Assembly (NCBI GenBank): GCA_012729875.1
Contig: JAAYCC010000234.1
Coordinates: forward strand, 1 to 8,147
DNA: 8,147 nt
Direction of reading: 5' to 3'
From: Clostridiales bacterium
GTDB lineage: Bacteria > Bacillota > Clostridia > Oscillospirales > Oscillospiraceae
Shown here: one piece after another, positions 1 through 5,767 of the stretch
How the letters are laid out: the number at the start of each line of letters is the position of its first letter
Position numbering within the stretch: the stretch's first letter is position 1
Notes under the pieces: generated by a model
Database searches by the model: none
What the model was told of the DNA's origin: nothing
The model's input: the letters and a program-made list of their open reading frames with translations, nothing else
Made by a program: the position numbers and the translations under genes

Positions 1-172
1 AAAATATATCCGGAATCGACATCCCGGCGGACTTCTCGATCTCGCTGTCCACATCAATAAAAAGCATACCGCTCATTTCCGACAGCAGCTTGCCGACCGT
101 ACTCTTTCCGCAGCCCGGCATTCCGATAAGAACTATATTTGAAGCTTTTCGCCCAATTGAAGAGCTGCTCAT
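1..172 (-). CDS. aroK: Shikimate kinase, N-terminal part (runs off left end of window)
   Basis: Only the first 57 codons are present; the gene continues past position 1. Shikimate kinase phosphorylates shikimate to shikimate 3-phosphate with ATP, in the cytoplasmic chorismate pathway to Phe, Tyr and Trp. Visible are the beta strand and Walker A loop NIVLIGMPGCGKSTVGK (residues 12-28, P-loop GMPGCGKST at 17-25) and then FIDVDSEIE (38-46). In the family the first Asp of this DxD (Asp40 here) helps hold Mg and the second (Asp42) binds shikimate. The ATG at 172 is preferred because GGGGAGGG (181-188 on the complement) sits 8 bases upstream. An in-frame ATG at 190 has no such site, although it overlaps the stop of a possible 20-codon ORF (TAATG). 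The gene lies behind a Phe-rich leader peptide and a terminator hairpin, suggesting phenylalanine-controlled transcription. Family assignment is firm; later genes of the operon are not visible. Confidence 0.93.
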   Translation of the reverse strand, partial: MSSSSIGRKASNIVLIGMPGCGKSTVGKLLSEMSGMLFIDVDSEIEKSAGMSIPDIF

Positions 173-189
173 AAAATGCGCCCTCCCCA

Positions 190-252
190 TTAAGCCGCGG
201 CAAGCGGCGCCATAAATCGGAAAACCTCTCTCAAAAGCAATGAATATTTCAT
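190..252 (-). CDS. Possible 20-aa micro-ORF between attenuator and aroK
   Basis: A 20-codon reading frame (begins MKYSLLLREVF, ends FMAPLAAA) starts at the ATG at 252. GAGG lies 9-10 bases upstream on the minus strand. It stops with TAA at 190-192, sharing a base with an in-frame ATG of aroK (TAATG). It lies after the attenuator hairpin, so it would be translated only in read-through transcripts. It could be a translationally coupled leader for aroK, a second regulatory peptide, or chance. No family is recognised. The 3' end of the ORF holds a short GC hairpin (GCCGC/GCGGC) just before the aroK ribosome binding site, so its translation could affect access to aroK. Seen directly: the ORF and the coupling geometry. 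Function is inference. Confidence 0.35.
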   Translation of the reverse strand: MKYSLLLREVFRFMAPLAAA

Positions 253-299
253 TTTCTCATCCTCTATATTCCAACTATTACAAGCTGGCAATAGCCTTC

Positions 300-330
300 A
301 AAAAGTCCCGCAGCGAGTTTGCTGCGGGAC
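300..330 (-). terminator. Intrinsic terminator/attenuator upstream of aroK
   Basis: On the minus strand GTCCCGCAGC (330-321) and GCTGCGGGAC (314-305) form a perfect 10-bp GC-rich stem with a six-base loop, followed at once by five T's (304-300). No gene ends just upstream except the 25-codon Phe-rich ORF whose stop lies 28 bases before the stem. It therefore works in the aroK leader rather than at the end of an operon. Two CGGG motifs upstream (complement of 337-340 and 354-357) can pair with CCCG in the 5' arm and could form a competing antiterminator. A GAGT/ACTC pairing around the nearer one would extend it. The alternative fold was made by eye and needs an energy calculation. Confidence 0.8.
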
Positions 331-358
331 CTATTACCCGATACTCAGACAAACCCGA

Positions 359-394
359 TTAAGCCTTACCTCTGAAAAATCCGGTAAAGCTAAA
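359..394 (-). promoter_or_regulatory. Hairpin inside the Phe leader ORF (candidate 1:2 pause structure)
   Basis: On the minus strand TTTAGCTTTACC (394-383) pairs with GGTAAGGCTTAA (370-359): ten Watson-Crick pairs, one G-U and one mismatch, around a 12-base loop. The 5' arm begins at a Phe codon and the loop contains the last two Phe codons; the 3' arm ends with the stop codon. A ribosome held at the Phe codons would prevent this stem and free the 3' arm, as expected for segments 1 and 2 of a classic amino-acid attenuator. Pairing is seen in sequence; the role is inferred. Confidence 0.5.
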
Positions 395-436
395 GTGAAA
401 GAATAATTCATTTTCTTTTAAACGAACCGTATCCAT
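359..436 (-). CDS. Phenylalanine-rich leader peptide of the aroK operon (25 aa)
   Basis: This 25-codon ORF starts at ATG 436. GGAG (446-443 on the complement) sits 6 bases upstream, and the TAA stop is at 359-361. Six of 25 residues are Phe, concentrated in ELFFHFSFTGFF (residues 10-21), using both TTT and TTC. A promoter lies just upstream and a U-tailed terminator hairpin begins 28 bases downstream. A Phe-rich peptide placed before a terminator and an aromatic-pathway gene matches ribosome-mediated attenuation as in enterobacterial pheA leaders: scarce charged tRNA-Phe stalls the ribosome, blocks the terminator and turns on the operon. The sequence itself is not similar to known PheL. I see no T-box motif, the usual Firmicutes solution. 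It could be a chance small ORF, but ribosome site, composition and position agree. Confidence 0.72.
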   Translation of the reverse strand: MDTVRLKENELFFHFSFTGFFRGKA

Positions 437-456
437 AAAGAACTCCAAAAAACATT

Positions 457-472
457 TGCTATGATATTAACA
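457..472 (-). promoter_or_regulatory. Extended -10 promoter for the aroK leader
   Basis: On the minus strand TGTTAATAT (472-464) gives a TGn extended -10 with hexamer TAATAT. No good -35 is found 17 bases upstream (TTTATT at best). Transcription would start near 457, about 20 bases before the Phe leader start codon, which is the short leader expected for attenuation. Confidence 0.45.
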
Positions 473-596
473 TGTGTTGCGGCAATAATAAACAACTTTA
501 ACCGTTTTTTTATAAAATAGTTAAAAACATCGGGATTTTTTATGTTTATAGGCTGGTATTTTGGTTATTATGCGCCCAGTTTGCTCAACTAAACTA
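473..596. other. AT-rich divergent intergenic stretch
   Basis: This lies between the leftward aroK leader promoter and the rightward liv promoter. It is rich in A/T runs (for example seven T's ending at 511 and six around 535-540). I see no ORF with a ribosome site, no RNA gene and no strong inverted repeat. It may hold upstream promoter elements or regulator sites, but nothing specific can be supported. Confidence 0.5.
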
Positions 597-625
597 TTGA
601 CTTTATCGTGATAAAGATTTATTAT
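597..625 (+). promoter_or_regulatory. Vegetative promoter of the liv operon
   Basis: TTGACT (597-602) and TATTAT (620-625) are 17 bases apart, a near-consensus housekeeping sigma promoter. Transcription would begin near 632, leaving about 140 bases of untranslated leader before livK. The spacer is covered by a perfect inverted repeat (601-616). Confidence 0.75.
601..616. promoter_or_regulatory. Palindromic operator candidate within the liv promoter
   Basis: CTTTATC-GT-GATAAAG is a perfect 7-bp inverted repeat with a two-base centre. It overlaps the end of the -35 box and fills most of the -35/-10 spacer. A dimeric repressor bound here would block RNA polymerase. I do not recognise the motif as a known CodY, CcpA, Rex, GlnR/TnrA or Fur site, and no regulator gene is in the window. 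Confidence 0.5.
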
Positions 626-701
626 ATGATTTAATTATTACAAAACTACGGTCATAGAATTCAGCTGCTGATACTCGGTCAGGCCGTGCACATTTATATG
701 C

Positions 702-732
702 GAAATGGCTGCTGCTCGTATCCGGCCATTTT
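702..732 (+). promoter_or_regulatory. Hairpin in the livK 5' leader
   Basis: AAATGGCTG (703-711) pairs with CGGCCATTT (723-731): nine pairs including one G-U, extendable by one more G-U, around an 11-base loop. It ends about 30 bases before the livK ribosome binding site and is followed by only a short T stretch, so it is a weak terminator at best. It may be a leader RNA element or incidental. An ATG at 705 lies inside it, in frame with livK but without a ribosome site. Confidence 0.3.
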
Positions 733-773
733 ATGTATATATATCCATTATAAACTGTTTTGGAGGAATGAAA

Positions 774-1994
774 ATGAAAAAGTTCTTTTGCATCGCTCTT
801 GCACTCGTTATGATGCTCGGCTGCTTTGCTGCTTGTGGTAAGGCAACCCCCGCTGATTCTGCCAATCCTGCCGACAGCGCAGGCAAGGCAACCGGAAACC
901 CCATCAAAATCGGAGGCATCGGCCCCCTCACCGGCGGAGCAGCTGTTTATGGCAACGCCGCAAAGCATGGCGCGGAGATCGCGGTTGAGGAGATCAACGC
1001 CCTCGGCGGTATCCAGTTTGAGCTCAACTTCCAGGATGACGAGCATGACCCCGAAAAGTCAGTCAACGCTTACAACAACCTGAAGGACTGGGGTATGCAG
1101 ATCCTCTGCGGTACCGTCACCACCACCCCCTGCATCGCAGTAGCCCCCAACAGCTTTTCTGACCGTATTTTTACTCTGACTCCGTCTGCTTCATCCCCCG
1201 AAGTAATTAAGGGTAAGGACAACGTCTTCCAAATGTGCTTTTCCGACCCCAACCAGGGCATTGCCTCCGCTCAGTACATAGCTGAAAACAAGCTCGCAAC
1301 CAAGGTCGCTGTCATCTACAACAACGGCGACGCATACTCCACCGGCATCTATGAGAAGTTTTCAGCGGAAGCTGCGACCCATGGTCTCGACATTGTCTCT
1401 GTCACCACCTTCACAGATGACTCCCAGAATGACTTCTCAGTACAGCTAGCAGACGCTAAGAGCGCCGGCGCAGAGCTTATATTCCTGCCCATCTACTACA
1501 CCCCGGCATCTCTAATTCTCAACCAGGCCGAGTCCATGGGCTTTGAGCCTCTGTTTTTCGGAGTTGACGGTATGGACGGCATCCTCACAATTGAGGGCTT
1601 TGACACCTCTCTCGCCGAGGGCGTAATGCTTCTGACTCCGTTTGCGGCTGACGCCACAGACGACGCCACCGTCTCCTTTGTCACAAAATACAACGAGAAG
1701 TTCAGCGAAACTCCCAACCAGTTCGCAGCAGACGGCTACGACTGCATCTACGCTCTCTATGAAGCTTGCACCGCTGCAGGCATCACAGCCGACATGGACA
1801 CCGAGACTATCTGCGACAAGCTCATCGAAGCTTTTGCCACCGAGACCGATGAAGACGGCAACGTTACCAAGGAAGGCCTCGTATTCGAAGGTCTCACCGG
1901 TGCTGGCTCCAGCATGAAATGGGCCAAGACCGGAGAGGTATTTAAGGCTCCTATGGCCGTTGTTATCAAAGACGGCGTATACGTTGGTATGTAA
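774..1994 (+). CDS. livK: LIV-type ABC transporter substrate-binding lipoprotein
   Basis: Binds an amino acid outside the membrane and delivers it to the LivHM permease. The 406-aa product begins MKK, then a hydrophobic stretch ending CFAACGK. Cys21 is the likely lipidated residue (FAAC lipobox; Phe at -3 is a mild deviation), so the mature protein would be membrane-anchored, as expected for a Gram-positive type cell. A Ser/Ala/Gly-rich linker follows, then the type I periplasmic fold: IKIGGIGPLTGGAAVYG, AVEEINALGG, TLTPSASSPEV, VAVIYNNGDAYSTG, and late QFAADGYDCIYAL. Length is usual. GGAGG at 762-766 is 7 bases before ATG 774, which decides this start over ATG 768 and a site-less in-frame ATG at 705. 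The position where E. coli LivJ has a ligand-contacting Glu appears to be Asp here (GVDGMDG). The ligand cannot be fixed: branched-chain or aromatic amino acids are possible, and some relatives bind amides or urea. It is first of five liv genes. Confidence 0.9.
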   Translation: MKKFFCIALALVMMLGCFAACGKATPADSANPADSAGKATGNPIKIGGIGPLTGGAAVYGNAAKHGAEIAVEEINALGGIQFELNFQDDEHDPEKSVNAYNNLKDWGMQILCGTVTTTPCIAVAPNSFSDRIFTLTPSASSPEVIKGKDNVFQMCFSDPNQGIASAQYIAENKLATKVAVIYNNGDAYSTGIYEKFSAEAATHGLDIVSVTTFTDDSQNDFSVQLADAKSAGAELIFLPIYYTPASLILNQAESMGFEPLFFGVDGMDGILTIEGFDTSLAEGVMLLTPFAADATDDATVSFVTKYNEKFSETPNQFAADGYDCIYALYEACTAAGITADMDTETICDKLIEAFATETDEDGNVTKEGLVFEGLTGAGSSMKWAKTGEVFKAPMAVVIKDGVYVGM

Positions 1995-2022
1995 ATTTAC
2001 TACATTGCCCTTTTTTTATTGA

Positions 2023-2061
2023 GGCAAAGAGGGTTGCCGAGTTTCGGCAACCCTCTTTGCC
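2023..2061 (+). repeat. Perfect 18-bp hairpin between livK and livH, no U-tract
   Basis: The arm at 2023-2040 (starts GGCAAAGAGGG) is exactly complementary to the arm at 2044-2061, leaving a three-base loop. No T run follows on the plus strand (ATTAACC), and on the minus strand the adjacent run is A's, so it is not a canonical intrinsic terminator in either direction. An eight-base T-rich tract lies before it instead (2011-2017). Such a stem after a binding-protein gene may protect the livK mRNA 3' end from exonucleases and give more LivK than LivHMGF. Partial termination is also possible. Confidence 0.7.
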
Positions 2062-2116
2062 ATTAACCTAGTTTCTGTATTTGTTTTAATTGATTATTAT
2101 TTGAGGTGTATCAGTC

Positions 2117-2998
2117 ATGACTGTTCTGTCCAACCTGATCAATGGAATAAGCCTTGGCAGTATCTATGCGATTATCGCTCTTGGCTACACCATGGTCTAC
2201 GGTATTGCCAAGATGCTAAACTTTGCGCACGGCGACGTGATCATGGTGGGCGGCTATATGGCATTCTGCGCCATGACCTATCTCGGTTGGGGCGTGCTCC
2301 CCGGTATTCTGCTTGCCGTTATCATCTGCACTGTCCTCGGTGTCGTCGTAGAAAAACTCGCCTACAAGCCACTGCGCTCTGCTCCCTCGCTTGCAGTCCT
2401 CATCACCGCTATCGGCGTCAGCTATTTTCTGCAAAACACGGCCTTGCTTATCTGGGGTTCCGACCCTAAGGTCTTTTCGTCCGTTGTCTCACTTCCCTCT
2501 CTTAAGCTCTTTGACGGACAGCTTTCAATTTCCGGCGTCACTCAGGTGACGGTCATAAGCTGCGTCATAATAATGACAGCTCTCGTCCTGTTTACAAGTA
2601 AGACAAAAATCGGCAAAGCTATGCGCGCCGTATCCGAGGACAAGGGAGCCGCACAGCTTATGGGTATAAATGTAAACAGTACTATTTCCGTTACATTTGC
2701 TATAGGTAGCGGGCTTGCCGCCTTAGCCGGCGTACTTCTCTGCTCTGCCTACCCCACTCTCATGCCAACCACAGGTTCAATGCCCGGTATCAAGGCATTT
2801 ACGGCAGCCGTCTTCGGCGGCATCGGCTCCATACCCGGTGCAATGGTCGGCGGTATACTGCTGGGAATAATCGAAATTTTCGGTAAGGCATACATTTCCA
2901 CCCAGCTCTCCGACGCAATAGTTTTTGCGGTTCTGATAGTGGTTCTTCTTGTCAAGCCTACGGGTCTGCTCGGCAAGCCCATCAACGAGAAAGTCTGA
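2117..2998 (+). CDS. livH: LIV-type ABC transporter permease LivH
   Basis: One of the two integral membrane subunits forming the amino-acid channel with LivM. The 293-aa product is of normal length for the family and strongly hydrophobic, with about eight predicted membrane segments. Family signatures include GSIYAIIALGYTMVYGIAK (14-32) with LNFAHGD (34-40), the pore-side motif typical of LivH. A cytoplasmic coupling loop around residues 165-187 (GKAMRAVSEDKGAAQLMGI) contacts an ATPase subunit. The C-terminal FGGIGSIPGAMVGGILLG (233-250) is also conserved. GAGGTG at 2103-2108 is 8 bases before ATG 2117. It follows livK after a 122-base gap holding a long hairpin; its stop overlaps the ribosome site of livM. 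Confidence 0.93.
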   Translation: MTVLSNLINGISLGSIYAIIALGYTMVYGIAKMLNFAHGDVIMVGGYMAFCAMTYLGWGVLPGILLAVIICTVLGVVVEKLAYKPLRSAPSLAVLITAIGVSYFLQNTALLIWGSDPKVFSSVVSLPSLKLFDGQLSISGVTQVTVISCVIIMTALVLFTSKTKIGKAMRAVSEDKGAAQLMGINVNSTISVTFAIGSGLAALAGVLLCSAYPTLMPTTGSMPGIKAFTAAVFGGIGSIPGAMVGGILLGIIEIFGKAYISTQLSDAIVFAVLIVVLLVKPTGLLGKPINEKV

Positions 2999-3008
2999 GG
3001 TGGTCAAA

Positions 3009-4091
3009 ATGAGTAAGATCAAAAAACTTAACAAGACAACACGCAGCAATTTTATTACCTACGCCATTGTCATTATTGCTTATATATTATCACAAATTTT
3101 TTCTTCAGCCGGCATCATGTCCAACTCACTGAGGGGTCAACTCGTCCCCATCTGCGCATATGTCGTTATGGCTATCTCGCTGAACCTGACTGTAGGCATC
3201 ATGGGTGAACTCAGTCTCGGTCACGCGGGCTTCATGAGCGTCGGCGCCTTTACCGGCGTTATTACAGCAATATCCCTCCAGGACTCTGTCACCTCCGGTC
3301 CTCTGCGACTGCTCATTGCCATTGTCATCGGCGGTATTATGGCGGGCATCTTCAGTCTTATTGTCGCAGTCCCCGTTCTGCGGCTGCGCGGAGACTATCT
3401 TGCGATTGTCACCCTGGCTTTCGGCGAGATCATAAAAAACATCGTATACTGTCTATATGTCGGTATGGACAGCAACGGACTCCATATAGGCACTGTCAGC
3501 ATTGAAGCTCTCCAGATGGAAGATGGCGCAACCACCATAATAAACGGGCCTATGGGCGCCGTCGGCATCACAAAGCTCTCTACGCTGCTGGCCGGCTTTC
3601 TGTTGATTCTCTTCAGCCTGTTTGTCGTACTTAACCTTATAAAAAGCCGCTCCGGACGTGCGATAATGGCGCTGCGCGACAACCGTATCGCAGCAGAATC
3701 CGTCGGCATCAGCCCCTCAAAATACAAGCTCATGGCCTTTGTCACTTCCGCCATCCTCGCAGGAATGGCAGGCACACTGTACGCCATGAATTACTCCACG
3801 GTCGCCGCAAAGAAATTTGACTTCAACACCTCAATACTCGTTCTTGTATTTGTCGTTCTCGGCGGGATAGGAAATATTCGCGGCGGCATCATTGCGGCAG
3901 TCATACTGACCATACTGCCCGAGCTGCTCAGACAGTTCAGCGAATACCGCATGCTCACCTATGCAATCGTCCTAATTTTGGTTATGATACTCACTAACGG
4001 AGCAAAGGCAAGGCAGTTCCTTGAGAGAATTAAGGGCTCACTTCGTTTTATTAAGAAAAAAAGCGACGGAGGAGGTGCGGTAAATGGCTAA
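3009..4091 (+). CDS. livM: LIV-type ABC transporter permease LivM
   Basis: Second membrane subunit of the importer, 360 aa. A short basic N-terminus (KIKKLNKTTR) is followed by about eight to ten membrane segments. Recognisable are GELSLGHAGFMSVGAFTG (66-83), the LivM counterpart of the LivH pore motif; RGDYLAIVTLAFGEI (127-141); the coupling loop GRAIMALRDNRIAAESVGI (216-234); and VLGGIGNIRGGIIAA (283-297). The ATG at 3009 is chosen because GAGGTGG (2997-3003), overlapping the livH stop, precedes it. A longer frame from 2949 would lie inside livH without a ribosome site. The 3' end overlaps livG by 8 bases, so the two are probably translationally coupled. The hydrophilic tail (KKKSDGGGAVNG) comes partly from the sequence that forms the strong livG ribosome site. 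Confidence 0.93.
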   Translation: MSKIKKLNKTTRSNFITYAIVIIAYILSQIFSSAGIMSNSLRGQLVPICAYVVMAISLNLTVGIMGELSLGHAGFMSVGAFTGVITAISLQDSVTSGPLRLLIAIVIGGIMAGIFSLIVAVPVLRLRGDYLAIVTLAFGEIIKNIVYCLYVGMDSNGLHIGTVSIEALQMEDGATTIINGPMGAVGITKLSTLLAGFLLILFSLFVVLNLIKSRSGRAIMALRDNRIAAESVGISPSKYKLMAFVTSAILAGMAGTLYAMNYSTVAAKKFDFNTSILVLVFVVLGGIGNIRGGIIAAVILTILPELLRQFSEYRMLTYAIVLILVMILTNGAKARQFLERIKGSLRFIKKKSDGGGAVNG

Positions 4092-4938
4092 CGACAGAGA
4101 ACACAGGACAAAGATGGTTCCCGTTCCCAGTAAGGCCATCATACCCGAGCGCGACCTTGATAAGACCCCGATACTGGAGGCAAGCCATCTCGGTATCGAT
4201 TTTGGAGGCCTTACCGCTGTCGACGACTTTAACCTTACCATCGGGCGTACAGAAATCGCCGGGCTGATAGGACCAAACGGCGCGGGAAAGACCACGGTCT
4301 TCAACCTGCTGACAAAGGTATACCAGCCCACACGCGGCACCATCCTGCTCGAGGGCAAGGATACCCACGGAATGAACACCATACAGGTAAACAAACTGGG
4401 TATCGCAAGAACATTTCAGAACATCCGCCTTTTTGACAACCTGACTGTCGAGGACAATGTCAAAGTCGGCCTGCACAACCAGATGTCCTACTCAATGTTC
4501 TCCGGAGTGCTTCGTATGCCCAAATACTGGAAGCAGGAGCGTATTGCCCATGAGCGTGCGCTTGAGCTTCTCAGCATCTTCGACATGCAGGATCTGGCAG
4601 ATCATAAAGCGGGCGCTCTCCCCTACGGAGCACAGCGCCGTCTGGAGATAGTCCGTGCCCTTGCATCCAACCCGTCCCTGCTCTTGCTGGACGAGCCCGC
4701 GGCAGGTATGAACCCCTCCGAGACCAGCGAGCTTATGGACAATATCTGTAAGATCCGCGACACATTCCAGATTGCAATTCTGCTCATAGAGCACGATATG
4801 AATCTTGTCATGGGCATCTGCGAGGGCATTTGCGTCCTAAACTACGGCAAAATCATCGCCAAGGGTACGCCCGAAGAAATTCAGGCGAACCCTCAGGTCA
4901 TAGAGGCTTATCTCGGCAAGAAGAAGGGAGAGAACTGA
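4084..4938 (+). CDS. livG: LIV-type ABC transporter ATP-binding protein LivG
   Basis: Cytoplasmic ATPase subunit that pairs with LivF to power import. The 284-aa product has Walker A GPNGAGKT (63-70), Q-loop region ARTFQNIRLF (108-117), signature LPYGAQRRLEIVRAL (179-193), Walker B LLLLDEPAAG (199-208) and switch His237 in IEHDM. All are complete, so it should be active. The signature reads PYGAQ rather than the canonical SGGQ; LivG proteins commonly have xYGxQ, so this is normal. About 30 residues precede the first ABC strand, longer than E. coli LivG; the role is unknown. GGAGGAGG (4068-4075) is 8 bases before ATG 4084, inside the end of livM, with an 8-base overlap. livF follows after three bases. 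Confidence 0.95.
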   Translation: MANDREHRTKMVPVPSKAIIPERDLDKTPILEASHLGIDFGGLTAVDDFNLTIGRTEIAGLIGPNGAGKTTVFNLLTKVYQPTRGTILLEGKDTHGMNTIQVNKLGIARTFQNIRLFDNLTVEDNVKVGLHNQMSYSMFSGVLRMPKYWKQERIAHERALELLSIFDMQDLADHKAGALPYGAQRRLEIVRALASNPSLLLLDEPAAGMNPSETSELMDNICKIRDTFQIAILLIEHDMNLVMGICEGICVLNYGKIIAKGTPEEIQANPQVIEAYLGKKKGEN

Positions 4939-4941
4939 CGT

Positions 4942-5643
4942 ATGCTTAAAGTCAATGACATAAACGTTTACTACGGCAGTATACACGCTATCAAGGGCGT
5001 CTCCTTCGAGGTCAAAGAGGGCGAGATCGTCACTCTAATAGGCGCCAACGGGGCCGGCAAGTCCACAACGCTGAACACCGTCTCCGGTCTTCTCGACAGC
5101 ACCACAGGAGATATAGAATTTATGGGAAAATCCCTCAAAGGCATCGCTCCGCACAAAATCGTTGGCATGGGTCTTGCCCAGGTCCCCGAAGGCCGCCGTG
5201 TTTTCCAGAACATGACCGTTCAGGAAAACCTCGAAATGGGTGCATATACACGCAGAACCTCAGAGGTAAAGGACTCCCTCCAAGACGTATTCCAGCGCTT
5301 TCCCCGTCTCTACGAGCGCCGCAAGCAGGTCAGCGGTACGTTGTCCGGCGGAGAGCAGCAGATGCTCGCTATGGGCAGGGCAATGATGTCCAAGCCAAAA
5401 CTTCTAATGCTTGACGAGCCCTCAATGGGTCTTGCGCCAATCCTTGTTGAACAGATATTCGACATAGTAAAAGAGCTAAACAGTGCGGGTACTACCATTC
5501 TCCTAGTTGAGCAGAATGCTCAGATGGCTCTGTCGATAGCCGACAGAGGTTATGTCCTTGAAACCGGGAAAGTCGTCCTTTCAGCCACAAGCGCCGAGCT
5601 CCTAGAAAACGACGCCGTAAAGAAGGCCTATCTAGGCGGATGA
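4942..5643 (+). CDS. livF: LIV-type ABC transporter ATP-binding protein LivF
   Basis: Second cytoplasmic ATPase of the importer, 233 aa, the usual compact LivF length. Walker A GANGAGKS (34-41), Q-loop LAQVPEGRRVFQNMTV (78-93), signature LSGGEQ (134-139), Walker B LLMLDEPSMGL (154-164). The usual switch His is Gln191 in LLVEQNAQ; this is characteristic of LivF and not damage, and LivG supplies the His. The gene begins 4 bases after the livG stop. GGGAG at 4926-4930 is about 11 bases before ATG 4942, so a looser site, and translation is probably helped by coupling to livG. A strong terminator follows at 5670-5703, making this the last gene of the operon. Confidence 0.95.
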   Translation: MLKVNDINVYYGSIHAIKGVSFEVKEGEIVTLIGANGAGKSTTLNTVSGLLDSTTGDIEFMGKSLKGIAPHKIVGMGLAQVPEGRRVFQNMTVQENLEMGAYTRRTSEVKDSLQDVFQRFPRLYERRKQVSGTLSGGEQQMLAMGRAMMSKPKLLMLDEPSMGLAPILVEQIFDIVKELNSAGTTILLVEQNAQMALSIADRGYVLETGKVVLSATSAELLENDAVKKAYLGG

Positions 5644-5669
5644 CAGGCCACTCCCTCATTTATACCCCG

Positions 5670-5703
5670 GCCCTCCGCTCATTTTGAACGGAGGGCTTTT
5701 TTT
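5670..5703 (+). terminator. Intrinsic terminator of the liv operon
   Basis: GCCCTCCG (5670-5677) pairs with CGGAGGGC (5689-5696) in an 8-bp GC-rich stem with an 11-base loop, followed by seven T's (5697-5703). It lies 26 bases after the livF stop and 10 bases before the next promoter, cleanly separating the two operons. Confidence 0.9.
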
Positions 5704-5713
5704 GCGCTTTACA

Positions 5714-5743
5714 TTGACTTGACACTAACAAATGTTGTATACT
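5714..5743 (+). promoter_or_regulatory. Promoter of the polysaccharide operon
   Basis: TTGACT (5714-5719) and TATACT (5738-5743) are 18 bases apart. An overlapping TTGACA at 5719-5724 matches the consensus better but would leave only a 13-base spacer, so the first is preferred. Transcription would begin near 5750, giving a very short leader before ATG 5768. Confidence 0.65.
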
Positions 5744-5767
5744 AGCTGAGATTGAAGGAGGACAGTC

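Noticed and set aside
295..460. T-box riboswitch in the aroK leader
   Set aside because: No GGGTGGTACCGCG-like T-box sequence and no specifier-loop layout is visible before the terminator; the Phe-rich ORF explains the region better.
705..773. Longer livK start at ATG 705
   Set aside because: It adds about 23 residues before a complete lipoprotein signal peptide and has no ribosome site, whereas ATG 774 has GGAGG at 7 bases.
603..1046. 147-codon minus-strand ORF opposite the livK start
   Set aside because: It overlaps the liv promoter and the livK signal sequence, has no recognisable domain, and is explained as antisense shadow of livK codons.
2023..2061. Ordinary intrinsic terminator after livK
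   Set aside because: No T-tract follows the stem on either strand, and the liv genes downstream have no visible promoter of their own.
4618..4662. Degenerate ABC signature in LivG (LPYGAQ)
   Set aside because: LivG family members commonly have xYGxQ; Walker A, Walker B and His237 are intact.
5512..5520. Broken switch histidine in LivF (VEQN instead of a His)
   Set aside because: Gln at this position is normal in LivF proteins, and LivG carries the His.
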